Part shown: positions 19,632 through 28,891 of the stretch, in pieces
Position numbering within the stretch: position 1 is the first letter of the stretch
Layout of the letters: each line of letters opens with the position of its first letter
Assembly: GCF_030546805.1 (NCBI RefSeq)
Contig: NZ_JAUOPC010000004.1
Coordinates: 462,901 to 526,900, forward strand
Length of the DNA: 64,000 nucleotides
Direction of reading: 5' to 3'
From: Cyclobacterium sp. 1_MG-2023
Lineage (GTDB): Bacteria > Bacteroidota > Bacteroidia > Cytophagales > Cyclobacteriaceae
The notes under the pieces: model-generated
What the model was told of the DNA's origin: nothing
The model's input: the letters and a program-made list of their open reading frames with translations, nothing else
Database searches by the model: none
Made by a program: the position numbers and the translations under genes

Positions 19632-20174
19632 CTAGTTGCTTTTGAGTAGGTTTTTTATTTGAGACAAATGCCTTTTTTCATGAGCAAGGATAATATCAAT
19701 GGCCGTATCCAAAGGGTATACAATCCATTTATTTGCGGGAGAGCTTATCATTATATTTGTTCCCAGAAATGGTTCTAATTTTTGAAAATAATTCGACAGT
19801 TGATCTTGTTGCTTAAAAAACTTTATTTTTAAATCATTGTTATGCAATTTGTCCGTTGGTTTCCATGAATTAAAAGTTTTAATTTTAGAAGACTTGTTCA
19901 TGGAAGCAAGGATAATATCACCCATTTTTGAGCCATAAAAAGGGAGTTTTCCAATCAAAGGGGATTTGTATTGCTGTTGGATAATTTGGTCAAAAATAGG
20001 GAAATAAGAGGTGTTAACTAAAATTATATGCTGAACAATTTCCATAGGACTCCATTGATCGGGTCCCGGTTTAAGATTTAAGGTCGTAAGGTCAAAGTCT
20101 TCCAAAATCTTTTCATATTGCCAGGTAATTTCAGTTAATTCCATTTGCCAAGCATCTGCTTTTTCTTTAATCAT
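19632..20174 (-). CDS. DinB-like (four-helix, metal-binding) protein
   Basis: This 180-aa protein shows the DinB_2 pattern: a WSPMEIVQHIILVN helix around residue 41 with the first His, and a late HEKRHLSQIKNLL helix with the remaining His ligands. Members are bacillithiol- or mycothiol-dependent transferases or of unknown function, often stress induced. It is upstream of and almost touching the acetyltransferase gene. The reaction is not known. Confidence 0.8.
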   Translation of the reverse strand: MIKEKADAWQMELTEITWQYEKILEDFDLTTLNLKPGPDQWSPMEIVQHIILVNTSYFPIFDQIIQQQYKSPLIGKLPFYGSKMGDIILASMNKSSKIKTFNSWKPTDKLHNNDLKIKFFKQQDQLSNYFQKLEPFLGTNIMISSPANKWIVYPLDTAIDIILAHEKRHLSQIKNLLKSN

Positions 20175-20339
20175 TGTGAGCTATTGATAAGTTTTGAATA
20201 AAAAGATGACCTGAAGGAAATTGTTTACTTCATTCGATAGTTAAATATTTAATATTACAAATTTGACACCTTTAATTCAAGTGGAATTGAAAGGGAACAA
20301 TTTTGTTTGTAGTAATGCTTTATTAACAAAAACCTATTT

Positions 20340-21707
20340 ATGTACGCAATCGTTGACATTGAAACTACCGGAGGCTTTTCTGCAAATAATAGGATCATTG
20401 AGATTGCGGTGGTTTTTCATGATGGAGAGCAAATTACGGGCCAATTCGAGACCTTGCTTGATCCTGAGATGTCTGTTCCTGGCTTTATTACGGGCTTAAC
20501 CGGCATAGATGCTCAAATGTTGGTGGAAGCGCCAAAATTTCCAGATATAGCAGAGAAGCTTTTTAATCTGTTGGAGGGTAAGGTCTTTGTGGCACATAAT
20601 GTAGGGTTTGATTACAGCTTTGTGAAGCAGGCCTTTGAAAGAGAGGGGTTGGTGTACAAGCCCAAAAGACTCTGTACTGTCAGACTGAGTAGGAAGTTAT
20701 TTCCAGGGCTAAAAAGTTACAGTCTGGGCCGATTGTGTGAATCAAGAGGAATTGTGGTGAATGACCGGCATAGAGCCATGGGGGATGCCTGGGCAACCTC
20801 TATCTTGTTTGGCCAGTTATTACAGGTTGATAAAGAAGGGCATATTGAACAGGCAATTAAGGGAAAACACAAGGCCTTAACCTTGCCTCCAAACATCAGC
20901 AAGGAAAAATTTAACGAGATCCCACAATCTACCGGCGTTTATTATTTCCATGATGCCAATGGTAAGGTGATTTATGTAGGAAAAGCTGTCAATATTCAAA
21001 GTAGATTCAACGGTCATTTTAGCGGGAAGGCCAAGCTGAATTTAAAAACTGAAATTTTTGATGTAAGCTATGAAATTACAGGGAGTGAATTGTTGGCCTT
21101 GTTATTGGAGGCTTTAGAAATCAAACGACTTTGGCCAAAATACAATCGATCACTTAAAGTGAAAGCCTTGTCTTGGGGTGTTTTTTCCTATACAGATAGG
21201 GAAGGGTACCTGCGGTTTCAGGTCAATAAGGTAGTGGCGGGCATCCGGCCCTTGGCCACCTTTACAAGTCATGCTTCTGCTTGGAAGTTTCTTCTTGATA
21301 AAAACGAAGAATTGAAGCTTTGTCCGAAACTTAATGGAATCCAAAAGAAAAATGGAGCTTGTTATGATTTTCAGTTGGGCGATTGTTCCGGTGCTTGTTG
21401 TGGAATGGAAGCTGCAGAAGATTATAACAAAAGGGCCAATGAAGTATTTGAAGGGGTAAAATTAGAAGGGGAGAAATTCCTTATAAAGGACCGAGGAAGA
21501 AATCATGAAGAAGAAGTAGCTTTACTCTTTGAGGATGGCTTTTTATCTGCCTATGGTTTTATAGATTTAAGCCAATCCTTTCAATCTCCCGAGGAAGTTG
21601 TTGAAGTTCTTAAGCCGGTTAAAAGAGTAATTGAAACCCGTTATCTGTTAAAATCCTACTGGGATAAAATCCCTGAAAAAAATATAATATATCTAGCCAA
21701 TAGTTAA
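20340..21707 (+). CDS. DEDDh exonuclease fused to a UvrC-type GIY-YIG nuclease domain
   Basis: This 455-aa protein is a two-nuclease fusion. Residues ~3-165 are a DnaQ-like 3'-5' exonuclease with VDIETTGG (ExoI), HNVGFDYSF (ExoII) and HRAMGDAW (ExoIII with the catalytic His). Residues ~200-280 are a GIY-YIG domain (TGVYYFHDANGKVIYVGKAVNIQSR, catalytic Tyr and Arg). The C-terminal part holds a cysteine cluster (CYDFQLGDCSGACCG) as in UvrC and Cho proteins. Comparable fusions annotated as epsilon-subunit/UvrC chimeras occur in Bacteroidota and Actinobacteria. A role in excision or flap repair is inferred. It is 40 bp upstream of the aldo/keto reductase gene. Confidence 0.88.
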   Translation: MYAIVDIETTGGFSANNRIIEIAVVFHDGEQITGQFETLLDPEMSVPGFITGLTGIDAQMLVEAPKFPDIAEKLFNLLEGKVFVAHNVGFDYSFVKQAFEREGLVYKPKRLCTVRLSRKLFPGLKSYSLGRLCESRGIVVNDRHRAMGDAWATSILFGQLLQVDKEGHIEQAIKGKHKALTLPPNISKEKFNEIPQSTGVYYFHDANGKVIYVGKAVNIQSRFNGHFSGKAKLNLKTEIFDVSYEITGSELLALLLEALEIKRLWPKYNRSLKVKALSWGVFSYTDREGYLRFQVNKVVAGIRPLATFTSHASAWKFLLDKNEELKLCPKLNGIQKKNGACYDFQLGDCSGACCGMEAAEDYNKRANEVFEGVKLEGEKFLIKDRGRNHEEEVALLFEDGFLSAYGFIDLSQSFQSPEEVVEVLKPVKRVIETRYLLKSYWDKIPEKNIIYLANS

Positions 21708-21747
21708 TATCGGCCAATTTACAACCCATTAATAAAACGAATATTTT

Positions 21748-22767
21748 ATGAAAATTAACGACAAAGAACCATTGCAGCCCTATGTGGCGGCTTCCTCAAG
21801 GTATGAAAAAATGAAATTCCGCAGGTGTGGGAAGAGTGGCTTGGATTTGCCTGCAATATCATTGGGTTTATGGCATAATTTCGGGCATAGCGATGATTTT
21901 AAGGTTGGCAGGGAGATTCTAAGAACTGCTTTTGATTTAGGAATTACTCATTTTGACCTTGCCAACAATTATGGCCCTCCTTATGGAGCCGCTGAAGAGA
22001 ATTTTGGTAGAATTTTTAAGAAGGACTTTTTGCCTTATAGAGATGAGCTATTGATTTCCTCTAAAGCAGGTTGGGACATGTGGCCGGGGCCTTATGGCAA
22101 TTTTGGCTCTAAAAAATATCTGGTTGCCAGCCTGAATCAGAGCCTGAAAAGAATGGGGTTGGATTATGTGGATATCTTCTATCACCACAGGCCTGATCCC
22201 GATACACCGATGGAAGAGACCATGGGGGCTTTGGATCTGCTCGTAAGACAGGGCAAAGCATTGTATGTTGGGATTTCCCAATACAACGCAGCAGATACAG
22301 CAAAGGCTTCAAAAATTTTAAATGAATTGGGTACCCCTTGCTTGATTCATCAGCCAAGGTATAATATGATGGACAGATGGGTAGAAGATGGACTTTTGAA
22401 TGAGTTGGAAGATTCAGGGATAGGGTCTATTGCTTTTTCTCCACTGGAACAAGGGATTTTAACGGACAAATACTTGAACGGTTTTCCTGAAGATTCCAGA
22501 GCAGTTAAGGATGGGAGGTACCTGAAATCTGATGCCATAACCCCGGAAATATTGGACAAGGTAAAGGCTTTGAATGCTGTGGCAATCGAGAGGGGACAAA
22601 CTTTGGCCCAAATGGCCATTGCCTGGCTGCTTAAAAGCCCAGCCATCACTTCAGTACTTGTTGGAGTGAGTAAAGCAAGCCAACTTTATGACAATGTGAA
22701 AAGTTTAGATAATTTGGAATTTTCTACAGAGGAGTTGAAAAATATTGAAGCCATTTTAAAGGATTAA
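21748..22767 (+). CDS. Aldo/keto reductase (YghZ/Gpr-like)
   Basis: This 339-aa TIM-barrel protein carries the aldo/keto reductase tetrad: Asp and Tyr in FDLANNYGPPYG, Lys in ISSKAGWDMWPG and His in FYHHRPDP. The NADPH-binding end has SVLVGVSKASQL. The N-terminus with RRCGKSGLDLPAISLGLWHNFG resembles E. coli YghZ, an L-glyceraldehyde 3-phosphate reductase involved in methylglyoxal detoxification. A terminator follows at about 22801. Confidence 0.9.
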   Translation: MKINDKEPLQPYVAASSRYEKMKFRRCGKSGLDLPAISLGLWHNFGHSDDFKVGREILRTAFDLGITHFDLANNYGPPYGAAEENFGRIFKKDFLPYRDELLISSKAGWDMWPGPYGNFGSKKYLVASLNQSLKRMGLDYVDIFYHHRPDPDTPMEETMGALDLLVRQGKALYVGISQYNAADTAKASKILNELGTPCLIHQPRYNMMDRWVEDGLLNELEDSGIGSIAFSPLEQGILTDKYLNGFPEDSRAVKDGRYLKSDAITPEILDKVKALNAVAIERGQTLAQMAIAWLLKSPAITSVLVGVSKASQLYDNVKSLDNLEFSTEELKNIEAILKD

Positions 22768-22800
22768 TAAAGAATTTTTCTTCAAATAGATCAATAATAA

Positions 22801-22836
22801 GCCCTAATAACTCGGAAGAGATTTTAGGGCTTTTTT
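22801..22836 (+). terminator. Intrinsic terminator of the aldo/keto reductase unit
   Basis: GCCCTAA and TTAGGGC form a stem with a loop of about 16 nt, followed by TTTTTT, 34 bp after the stop codon. Confidence 0.8.
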
Positions 22837-22937
22837 GATTTCCAATAAATTTATTTTTACAGGTAAAAATAAATTATAATCGGTATATATTGTATTCTAA
22901 TTTTTGTATATTGGCTAGGAACCCAAAATAATAAGGT

Positions 22938-23735
22938 ATGAAAAAGCAATTAATTATTTGGATAATCTCCATGTTTGCAGTAGCCAATGTTTATGGACAA
23001 GATGAACAATTTTTAGTCTTGGAATTTATCAAGGTGGAGCCCAATAAAGTTCTGGATTATTTAGAATACAAAGAGTTTTTAACCAAGGTTTACGAACAGG
23101 AAAAGGAAGATGGCCACATCAAAGGCTGGGATTTCTGGTCACTACAATCAGGATCTGATTTGGAAGGTGAAAACTTTCAATATTTGACGGTCACTTATTA
23201 CGACGATCCAGTTTCTATGATGAATGGAAACAAAATAGACCAATTGGTAAGTAGTGCCGTTCAAGCTTTTCCTGAACTGAGTGCCGAACAAGCAAAAAAT
23301 AAAATAAGGTCATCTTTGGAAATGCGTGACCTGGCTGTCAGAAATTATATGATAGAAGTAGCCAGAACGGATGATAATTTCCAATATAAGCCCGGGATTT
23401 TGGCGACTTTTGATCTTATGAAGGCAGTGGAAGGAAAGTTTCAGGATTATGAAACCGCAGAGCAAGAAGTATTTCTTCCTCATCATCAGAAAAAAATCTC
23501 TAACGATTTAATGGAAGATTGGAGGTTTCTAAGAACTGCACTTCCTACGGGTAGTGAAGCAAAATCCACTCATCTGACCATGAATATTTACAGAGATTAT
23601 ATTCAGTTTTTTAACTCAATGGAGTTTGAAGACATGGAAATGACCGTTCAAGAGGAAGCAGCAATGCTGGAAGGCTTAAATTCCAGGGACCAGAAGTGGG
23701 TGTATTTGGCTACCTTGGATTCAGTGGTCAGGTAA
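22938..23735 (+). CDS. Secreted protein of unknown function
   Basis: This 265-aa protein has a clear Sec signal peptide of about 20 residues ending in VYGQ. The mature part is mixed alpha/beta and acidic, with an internal two-fold look: two segments begin with LVLEFIKVEPNKVLDYLEYK-like and GILATFDLMKAVEGKFQDYETAEQ-like strands followed by a long helix. This resembles duplicated small ferredoxin-like (dimeric alpha/beta barrel) domains, but I do not recognise a named family. It stands alone after a terminator. Confidence 0.7.
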   Translation: MKKQLIIWIISMFAVANVYGQDEQFLVLEFIKVEPNKVLDYLEYKEFLTKVYEQEKEDGHIKGWDFWSLQSGSDLEGENFQYLTVTYYDDPVSMMNGNKIDQLVSSAVQAFPELSAEQAKNKIRSSLEMRDLAVRNYMIEVARTDDNFQYKPGILATFDLMKAVEGKFQDYETAEQEVFLPHHQKKISNDLMEDWRFLRTALPTGSEAKSTHLTMNIYRDYIQFFNSMEFEDMEMTVQEEAAMLEGLNSRDQKWVYLATLDSVVR

Positions 23736-23894
23736 AGTAATTGATTTGACCTTTTGATGGTTAGGTATGCGTTTTTATTGATAAAAAGGCTTGATTTCCA
23801 ATAATCGGTACAAAGAACTAAAGATTGGCAAAGTCGAACTGGACTTTTGATTTGGATGGTTTTGGAGATGAAGGAGGGGTTGTAGGAGAAGCGT

Positions 23895-24584
23895 TTATGG
23901 ATTGAATACAGGGTTTTTCCAACCCAATCTTTTGCATAGCAAAACCATCAAAAAGTTGACCCCCGTGTGGAAGACAACAAGCAGGAATATGGCCAATAGA
24001 GGAACCCCAAATACCTGAAAAGGCCAAGAATAGGTCCAAACTCCTAAATTAATGGTGATGATTTCCCCGTAAGTAGGGAAAATCATTGCCACAATTATGG
24101 ATAGGATGATTTTTGTGGACACTTTAGAAACGGCTAAAACCCTAAATAAATCTTTTTCTAACTGGTAAATATAGGTGAAGGCCAAGGCCCAGGCAAAGGG
24201 AAGCCAATAGGGAAAGTTACGACTGAAAGGAAGGTCATGGTATTCCCAATATCCATAATAGATCCCCCACAATTCACAGCAAACCCCGAAGACTCCTCCC
24301 AAAAGAGTGCCTGTTAGAAATACCATCTTATCCTCGGCATTGCGTTTCCATCTCTTTACTATGGAGTAAATAAGGTAAATGGCGAGCAATAGACCTATCC
24401 AAAAATCATAAGCATGGAAAAAACCAATTAGCAAACCTGCCAAAGTTAATTTTACAATACTTTTGATGAGCACCCTGGAAATTTCTGAAGTTGCTTTGCT
24501 GCTGTATTCTGTGTCCAATGGATTGGTTTTAAAAGTGAAAGGCAAAACTATAAAATATATATTTATTAGTCCCCAAAATTCCAA
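23895..24584 (-). CDS. Multi-pass membrane protein of unknown function
   Basis: This ~229-aa protein has six or so hydrophobic segments and conserved-looking aromatic stretches (CELWGIYYGYWEYHD, NFPYWLPFAWAL). No ATG is available in the first 100 codons; the frame most likely starts at the TTG at 24584, inside the end of the sirtuin gene, with a 19-bp overlap that suggests translational coupling. A downstream TTG is also possible. I do not recognise the family. Confidence 0.65.
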   Translation of the reverse strand: MEFWGLINIYFIVLPFTFKTNPLDTEYSSKATSEISRVLIKSIVKLTLAGLLIGFFHAYDFWIGLLLAIYLIYSIVKRWKRNAEDKMVFLTGTLLGGVFGVCCELWGIYYGYWEYHDLPFSRNFPYWLPFAWALAFTYIYQLEKDLFRVLAVSKVSTKIILSIIVAMIFPTYGEIITINLGVWTYSWPFQVFGVPLLAIFLLVVFHTGVNFLMVLLCKRLGWKNPVFNP

Positions 24585-25264
24585 CTTTTCAAAATATTTT
24601 CCATTTTTAGGACCCCGGTACTGGCTTTTTCTTCAATACAAGTGATTCCTTTTCTTGCACTTAGATGAGGGATTTTTAAATCAATAACGATTTTTAAGAT
24701 TTCCTCGGGGGCATAATCAATCAGTCCGGCTGCGGGATACACCAGCATTGACGTTCCAATGATAATCAAGGCATCTGCTTTTGCCACTGCTTCGATGGCC
24801 TCACTCATTTTTGGGACAGGTTCCCCAAACCAAACGATATAGGGGCGCAACTGACTTCCTTTTTCACAGCTGTCTCCTAATTTTAGCTCCCAACCCTCCA
24901 TATTGTAAATAAGATTTGGGTCTAGGGTGCTCTGTGATTTAAATAGCTCACCATGTAAGTGGATTACCTTGGAAGAACCTGCGGCCTCATGAAGATTGTC
25001 CACATTTTGAGTGATTATGGTTAGCTCATAATTTTCTTCCAGCTCAGCTAATTTCAGGTGGGCCTTATTGGGTTTGGCTGCAAGACATGCTTTTCTTCTT
25101 AAATTGTAAAATTCAAGCACTTTTTCCTTGTCTTTTTCCCAACCCTCAGGCGAGGCCACTTCCATGATATCATGTCCTTCCCATAGTCCATTGTCATCAC
25201 GGAAAGTTCTTATGCCACTTTCTGCTGAAATTCCTGCGCCAGTCAATACAACAATTTTTTTCAT
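24566..25264 (-). CDS. cobB: NAD-dependent protein deacylase (sirtuin, SIR2 family)
   Basis: This 232-aa protein has the sirtuin NAD site GAGISAESGIRTFRD at residues ~8-22, the TQNVDNLHE motif near 99 and the catalytic His in HLHG. It lacks the four-cysteine zinc module, as some short class III sirtuins do, and has the Tyr/Arg-type acyl pocket (FYNLRRKA) of deacylases such as CobB. It removes acyl groups from lysines in the cytoplasm. It overlaps the downstream membrane-protein gene by 19 bp and lies just 13 bp downstream, in the coordinate sense, of the OmpA-type gene's stop. Confidence 0.92.
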   Translation of the reverse strand: MKKIVVLTGAGISAESGIRTFRDDNGLWEGHDIMEVASPEGWEKDKEKVLEFYNLRRKACLAAKPNKAHLKLAELEENYELTIITQNVDNLHEAAGSSKVIHLHGELFKSQSTLDPNLIYNMEGWELKLGDSCEKGSQLRPYIVWFGEPVPKMSEAIEAVAKADALIIIGTSMLVYPAAGLIDYAPEEILKIVIDLKIPHLSARKGITCIEEKASTGVLKMENILKSWNFGD

Positions 25265-25277
25265 TTGTATACCTTTT

Positions 25278-27248
25278 TCAATAGATTACCTGAACTTCTA
25301 CTTTCCTGTCTTTAGGACGAGAGGATTGGTAACTTCCTCGTATTAATAGTGCACCGGGTTGTCTGCTAATTCTTACGGAAGCTACCCCAAATTGATTCGT
25401 TAGTATTTCTTCAACAGCCAAGGCTCGCTTTTCAATAAGAGCAATATTGTAGGCCATACTCCCGGTATTGTCTGCAAATGCTTTAACCAGTAATTTTGCA
25501 TTGTCATATAAATCAAGCATTTTAATTAAAGGTATAAGTTTTAATACTTCTTTCTCTGATATTATGCTTTTATTGGATTCAAAGAATATTTCAGTATATA
25601 GGCCATTTTCTATTAAGGTGGGTTTTTCTTTACCCGAATTTAGAAACTGTAGACTAATTCCTTGAAATGGTGCAGGTGTTTCAAATTTAAATTTTTTATC
25701 AACTATATATGGTCTATGAGTAGGTTTAAACCCTGAATTGATGGAATCCATTTGAATACTGTCTAAAGGTAAGAAAGTGCTACTTTCAGTGGTCAAGGTT
25801 GAATCAATACCCATCGAATCTCCAATGTTCGCTGGTTGGTTGACAAAAGTAGAATGCCGATTGTAATAAGGTAGGAAATAGGGGAAATTAGAATTATTTA
25901 CTTGTCCATCAGAAGGATCTACTATGAACCTTTCATTTACTTGAGGGTACATCTGTTCTTCTATTTTGTTGACAGAGTAAGGAGAATATATTGTCCCTCT
26001 TTCTTGAGCATAAACTATTTCGGAATCATTTATTCGTTCAGGGTATTGCCAAATCATTAACCTATCCGTTCTTTTTTTAATTTCTTTTCTTCGAAAATTA
26101 AGCGTTGAAAAGTTATTAATTGAATCCATTGCTATTTGTGCAGGAATTTCTTGAGTAGTGTTAACCTTGGGCAATGTTTTTCTATCAGTAGCATAAATTG
26201 TTTCATTAATTTGCTCCAAGGGGTTAATAACCAGGCTTGATGTTGATGTGATTTTTGAAGAATCCCTTTCTGTATATCCATCATTTATAGTCTGAGGTAA
26301 TCCAATAAATGTTGAGGATGGACTTATGGGGTTGGCTCTAAATGTGTCTTTTGCGGGTAAAAAACTAATTTTAAGTCCAAATTGATGATTAAAGAACCAA
26401 TCCTTGTTGGTTTGGAGGTCACCTCTGACATTTCTGTCAGCTGAACTTGTGCCAATTCCGGGATAGGCGGCATATTCTTGAAATTCATTTAGGAAGGTTG
26501 TTATGGCGGATCCATCAACGTCATCGATAAAATCGGTGTTGGTTCTTTTTATATCAGATTGAAAATAAACTTCAACTTGCCTGGTTAGCTTTACCCTAAA
26601 GCCGATGCCCGCAGCTAAGTAGTAGGTGTTTTCATTATAGCCATTATTACTAGAAGCTTGAAGTTTGACCAGATCTGTTTCAAAGTCTCCATCAGTGAGG
26701 GGAAGGTTTTGTGAATAATCGTATCGGTTTCCATTTACATCCAATAGGTCTCCTTTGGGTTTAAACGCTAACCATCCCCCATGAAAAGAAAGGTAAGGGG
26801 CCACTAAGGCATTTTCCCGTAATATTTTCCCGTTGTCGGTTCTGAATATTAAGCCTAAACCAATATCTCTAATACATGTTTTGAAATTTAAAGACCTATA
26901 AAAGTTGGGGGAATTAGTTATCAAAACATCTTTATTGTCAACAAATCTATCACTCATCGACAAAGTATATTGGCCACCGTTGAGAAGCAATCCCCAACTC
27001 GCATTTATCCTTTGTTCGATTGACAAAGAAATGGAAGGGGATAGGTTATAATTGTTATTATAAGAATAAACTTTTCCCATAGCATCCCAATCGGGAAATT
27101 CATCAAACCGATAATGACTAATATCTCCGTAATAATTGGAATAGCCAATCCCTGTGCCAATCCGAAGCTTATATGGATTCAGTTGGGCGAGGAGATCTGT
27201 TGATTGATACAGGAGTAAACTCAAGCAAATTAACAAGGTTTTAAACAT
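25278..27248 (-). CDS. OmpA-family protein with N-terminal beta-barrel
   Basis: This 656-aa protein has a signal peptide of about 21 residues. The N-terminal ~290 residues are beta-barrel-like (IGTGIGYSNYYGDISHYRF, DIGLGLIFRTDNGK, YLAAGIGFRVKLTRQVEVYF), as in DUF6089-type proteins. A low-complexity Ser/Thr/Asn-rich linker follows at ~300-530. The C-terminal ~110 residues are an OmpA-like peptidoglycan-binding domain (EIFFESNKSIISEKE, VKAFADNTGS, ALIEKRALAVEEILTNQFGV). It probably anchors the outer membrane to the cell wall. It lies 6 bp after the 386-aa envelope gene, so the two are co-transcribed. Confidence 0.85.
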   Translation of the reverse strand: MFKTLLICLSLLLYQSTDLLAQLNPYKLRIGTGIGYSNYYGDISHYRFDEFPDWDAMGKVYSYNNNYNLSPSISLSIEQRINASWGLLLNGGQYTLSMSDRFVDNKDVLITNSPNFYRSLNFKTCIRDIGLGLIFRTDNGKILRENALVAPYLSFHGGWLAFKPKGDLLDVNGNRYDYSQNLPLTDGDFETDLVKLQASSNNGYNENTYYLAAGIGFRVKLTRQVEVYFQSDIKRTNTDFIDDVDGSAITTFLNEFQEYAAYPGIGTSSADRNVRGDLQTNKDWFFNHQFGLKISFLPAKDTFRANPISPSSTFIGLPQTINDGYTERDSSKITSTSSLVINPLEQINETIYATDRKTLPKVNTTQEIPAQIAMDSINNFSTLNFRRKEIKKRTDRLMIWQYPERINDSEIVYAQERGTIYSPYSVNKIEEQMYPQVNERFIVDPSDGQVNNSNFPYFLPYYNRHSTFVNQPANIGDSMGIDSTLTTESSTFLPLDSIQMDSINSGFKPTHRPYIVDKKFKFETPAPFQGISLQFLNSGKEKPTLIENGLYTEIFFESNKSIISEKEVLKLIPLIKMLDLYDNAKLLVKAFADNTGSMAYNIALIEKRALAVEEILTNQFGVASVRISRQPGALLIRGSYQSSRPKDRKVEVQVIY

Positions 27249-27254
27249 AGCATT

Positions 27255-28415
27255 TCACCTTTTAAGCCCTAACCAAATATGAAATTCTGCACTGAAACCG
27301 ACAAATGGATATAAAGTGACATCCTCAAAACGGTTATTGATTTCAGTTGAAGTTAATACAGCCCCGGCATTAAAGCGTAAAATTCTAAAAAGACTATATC
27401 CAAGCCCAATATAACTTGGTCTCCCAATAAGTGGGCCACTGATTTCAGCTTGCTTTGCATCGGTCATATTGGAAAAGAAAACCCCCGTTGAGACTGATGC
27501 ATTACCTAGTATTTTGGTAAAGTTTTTATTTCCTAGAGGCATTGAAATCCCGGCAAAAGCAGAGGTGCCATAATCAAGATCATTGAAACCTCCCCCGAAA
27601 TAAGTCCCCGCATAACCAATATTGATAGGCAAATAATGCGGTTTTTTCTCTGTTGGATAGTTATCTATTTCGCGAATGTCTACAAGCATAAGTAAGTTTG
27701 AACGAAGGTATTGGTTGGTTTCTGCTTTTGTAAGGTTTATCAGTTGGTCGATAACTTGTTTCGCATAATAGGCGTTATCGGAACCCATAGTTTTGTCGCT
27801 TTTGTTTAATAAATTAAACTTTGAATTTTTTAATTTTATATTATTAATTTGTTCAATTTTTTGTTTAACTATATCACTAAAACCATTGAATTCTTGGTCT
27901 AGTTGGTGCGAATAATTGCTAAGTCCTTGGTTGACTATTTCATTCAATTGCATCAACATGGCTTTTTGACTGACCAATGCTTTAATCTCCTTTTTGTTGA
28001 CCACAAAGTTTGCATTTAGATAAGTTTGCAAATTTTCATGGATGGCTTCTCTCACCGCCTTCATTTCTGTGGTATCAGTAGAATTGAAATAATAAAATTT
28101 AAGGGAATAATTTTCATTACTTCGAAGTGGGTAAGCGACGTAAATTTCAAAATCAGATGGATTACTTTGGTAGGCTGCTTTCCAAATATAATTTTCTGCT
28201 GAACTCACTTTTTTACTTGCCTTGAAAATTTTCAATTCAACTCTCCTTATACCTGAAGGTATAACACCTTCAATTAAAAACCTCTCTTCAGAAGGAAGTG
28301 GCAAACCGGCGTTGATTTGATTTTTTTCAGGAGAAAAGCTCACCGATTTTATTTGACCGAATACCTCAAAAGGTAGAATCAAAATGAAACAAAGGATAAA
28401 TATATTTCTTATCAT
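27255..28415 (-). CDS. Putative outer-membrane protein, unknown family
   Basis: This 386-aa protein has a signal peptide ending in VFGQ at residue 21. After it comes a beta-sandwich-like region, then a helical, Lys/Asn-rich middle (residues ~120-235). The C-terminal part is a short beta-barrel (INIGYAGTYFGGGFNDL, SASVSTGVFFSN-like and YPFVGFSAEFHIWLGLKR ends). It forms a two-gene operon with the OmpA-type gene. The family is not recognised; a shared envelope structure with its partner is inferred from the pairing. Confidence 0.7.
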   Translation of the reverse strand: MIRNIFILCFILILPFEVFGQIKSVSFSPEKNQINAGLPLPSEERFLIEGVIPSGIRRVELKIFKASKKVSSAENYIWKAAYQSNPSDFEIYVAYPLRSNENYSLKFYYFNSTDTTEMKAVREAIHENLQTYLNANFVVNKKEIKALVSQKAMLMQLNEIVNQGLSNYSHQLDQEFNGFSDIVKQKIEQINNIKLKNSKFNLLNKSDKTMGSDNAYYAKQVIDQLINLTKAETNQYLRSNLLMLVDIREIDNYPTEKKPHYLPINIGYAGTYFGGGFNDLDYGTSAFAGISMPLGNKNFTKILGNASVSTGVFFSNMTDAKQAEISGPLIGRPSYIGLGYSLFRILRFNAGAVLTSTEINNRFEDVTLYPFVGFSAEFHIWLGLKR

Positions 28416-28891
28416 ATTATGAATTTATATAGGGCCTATGAAAATAATTATTTTAAAAATTTATTTTTTATACAATAAAATTTTAAAAAAATTAGTTATT
28501 ATAGATTAATCTATAATCATGCCAGATTTTTGCGTAACATTTAGTTTATAGAGTGTGCTTACTAAAACTTAATTCTGCAATCGAGCTACTATAGCAAAAT
28601 GATATTGCTTCAAGGTTAGCCTTGGTTGTAATTTTTACGCTACTTTAGGGATAAACGGATCCACTACAATCGCACTTCACCTCAATTTCCTAATAGTCTA
28701 TACCTAGCTCAGGCCAAAGCTTATGACAGTCGTTTTAAAACCTATTTCCTATTTGAGATTAGTCTTTATAGCTGTAAAAAATTTTCTTGATAAGAATATA
28801 AATAAAAAAAGAGAGGCTTTTGAATGCCTCTCTTTTAATAAATTCCTGAAAAATGATGTACCTAATACTATTAAATAGCATAGGAATATAC
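28416..28891. other. Intergenic interval, no gene recognised
   Basis: AT-rich sequence from 28416 to about 28550, then ~250 bp of mixed composition with no long frame and no recognised RNA. It ends with the terminator of the DUF1080 gene. Confidence 0.6.
28804..28838 (-). terminator. Terminator of the DUF1080/oxidoreductase operon
   Basis: AAAAGAGAGGC and GCCTCTCTTTT form an 11-bp stem. Read on the minus strand it is followed by a U-run (the A-run at 28804-28810), about 55 nt past the stop at 28892. Confidence 0.85.

Noticed and set aside
23818..24039. 73-codon frame overlapping the end of the membrane-protein gene
   Set aside because: It overlaps a better-supported gene on the same strand and shows no protein-like features.
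28550..28800. Possible transposase remnant (frames encoding short basic peptides on the plus strand)
   Set aside because: No catalytic motif or family resemblance that could be defended.
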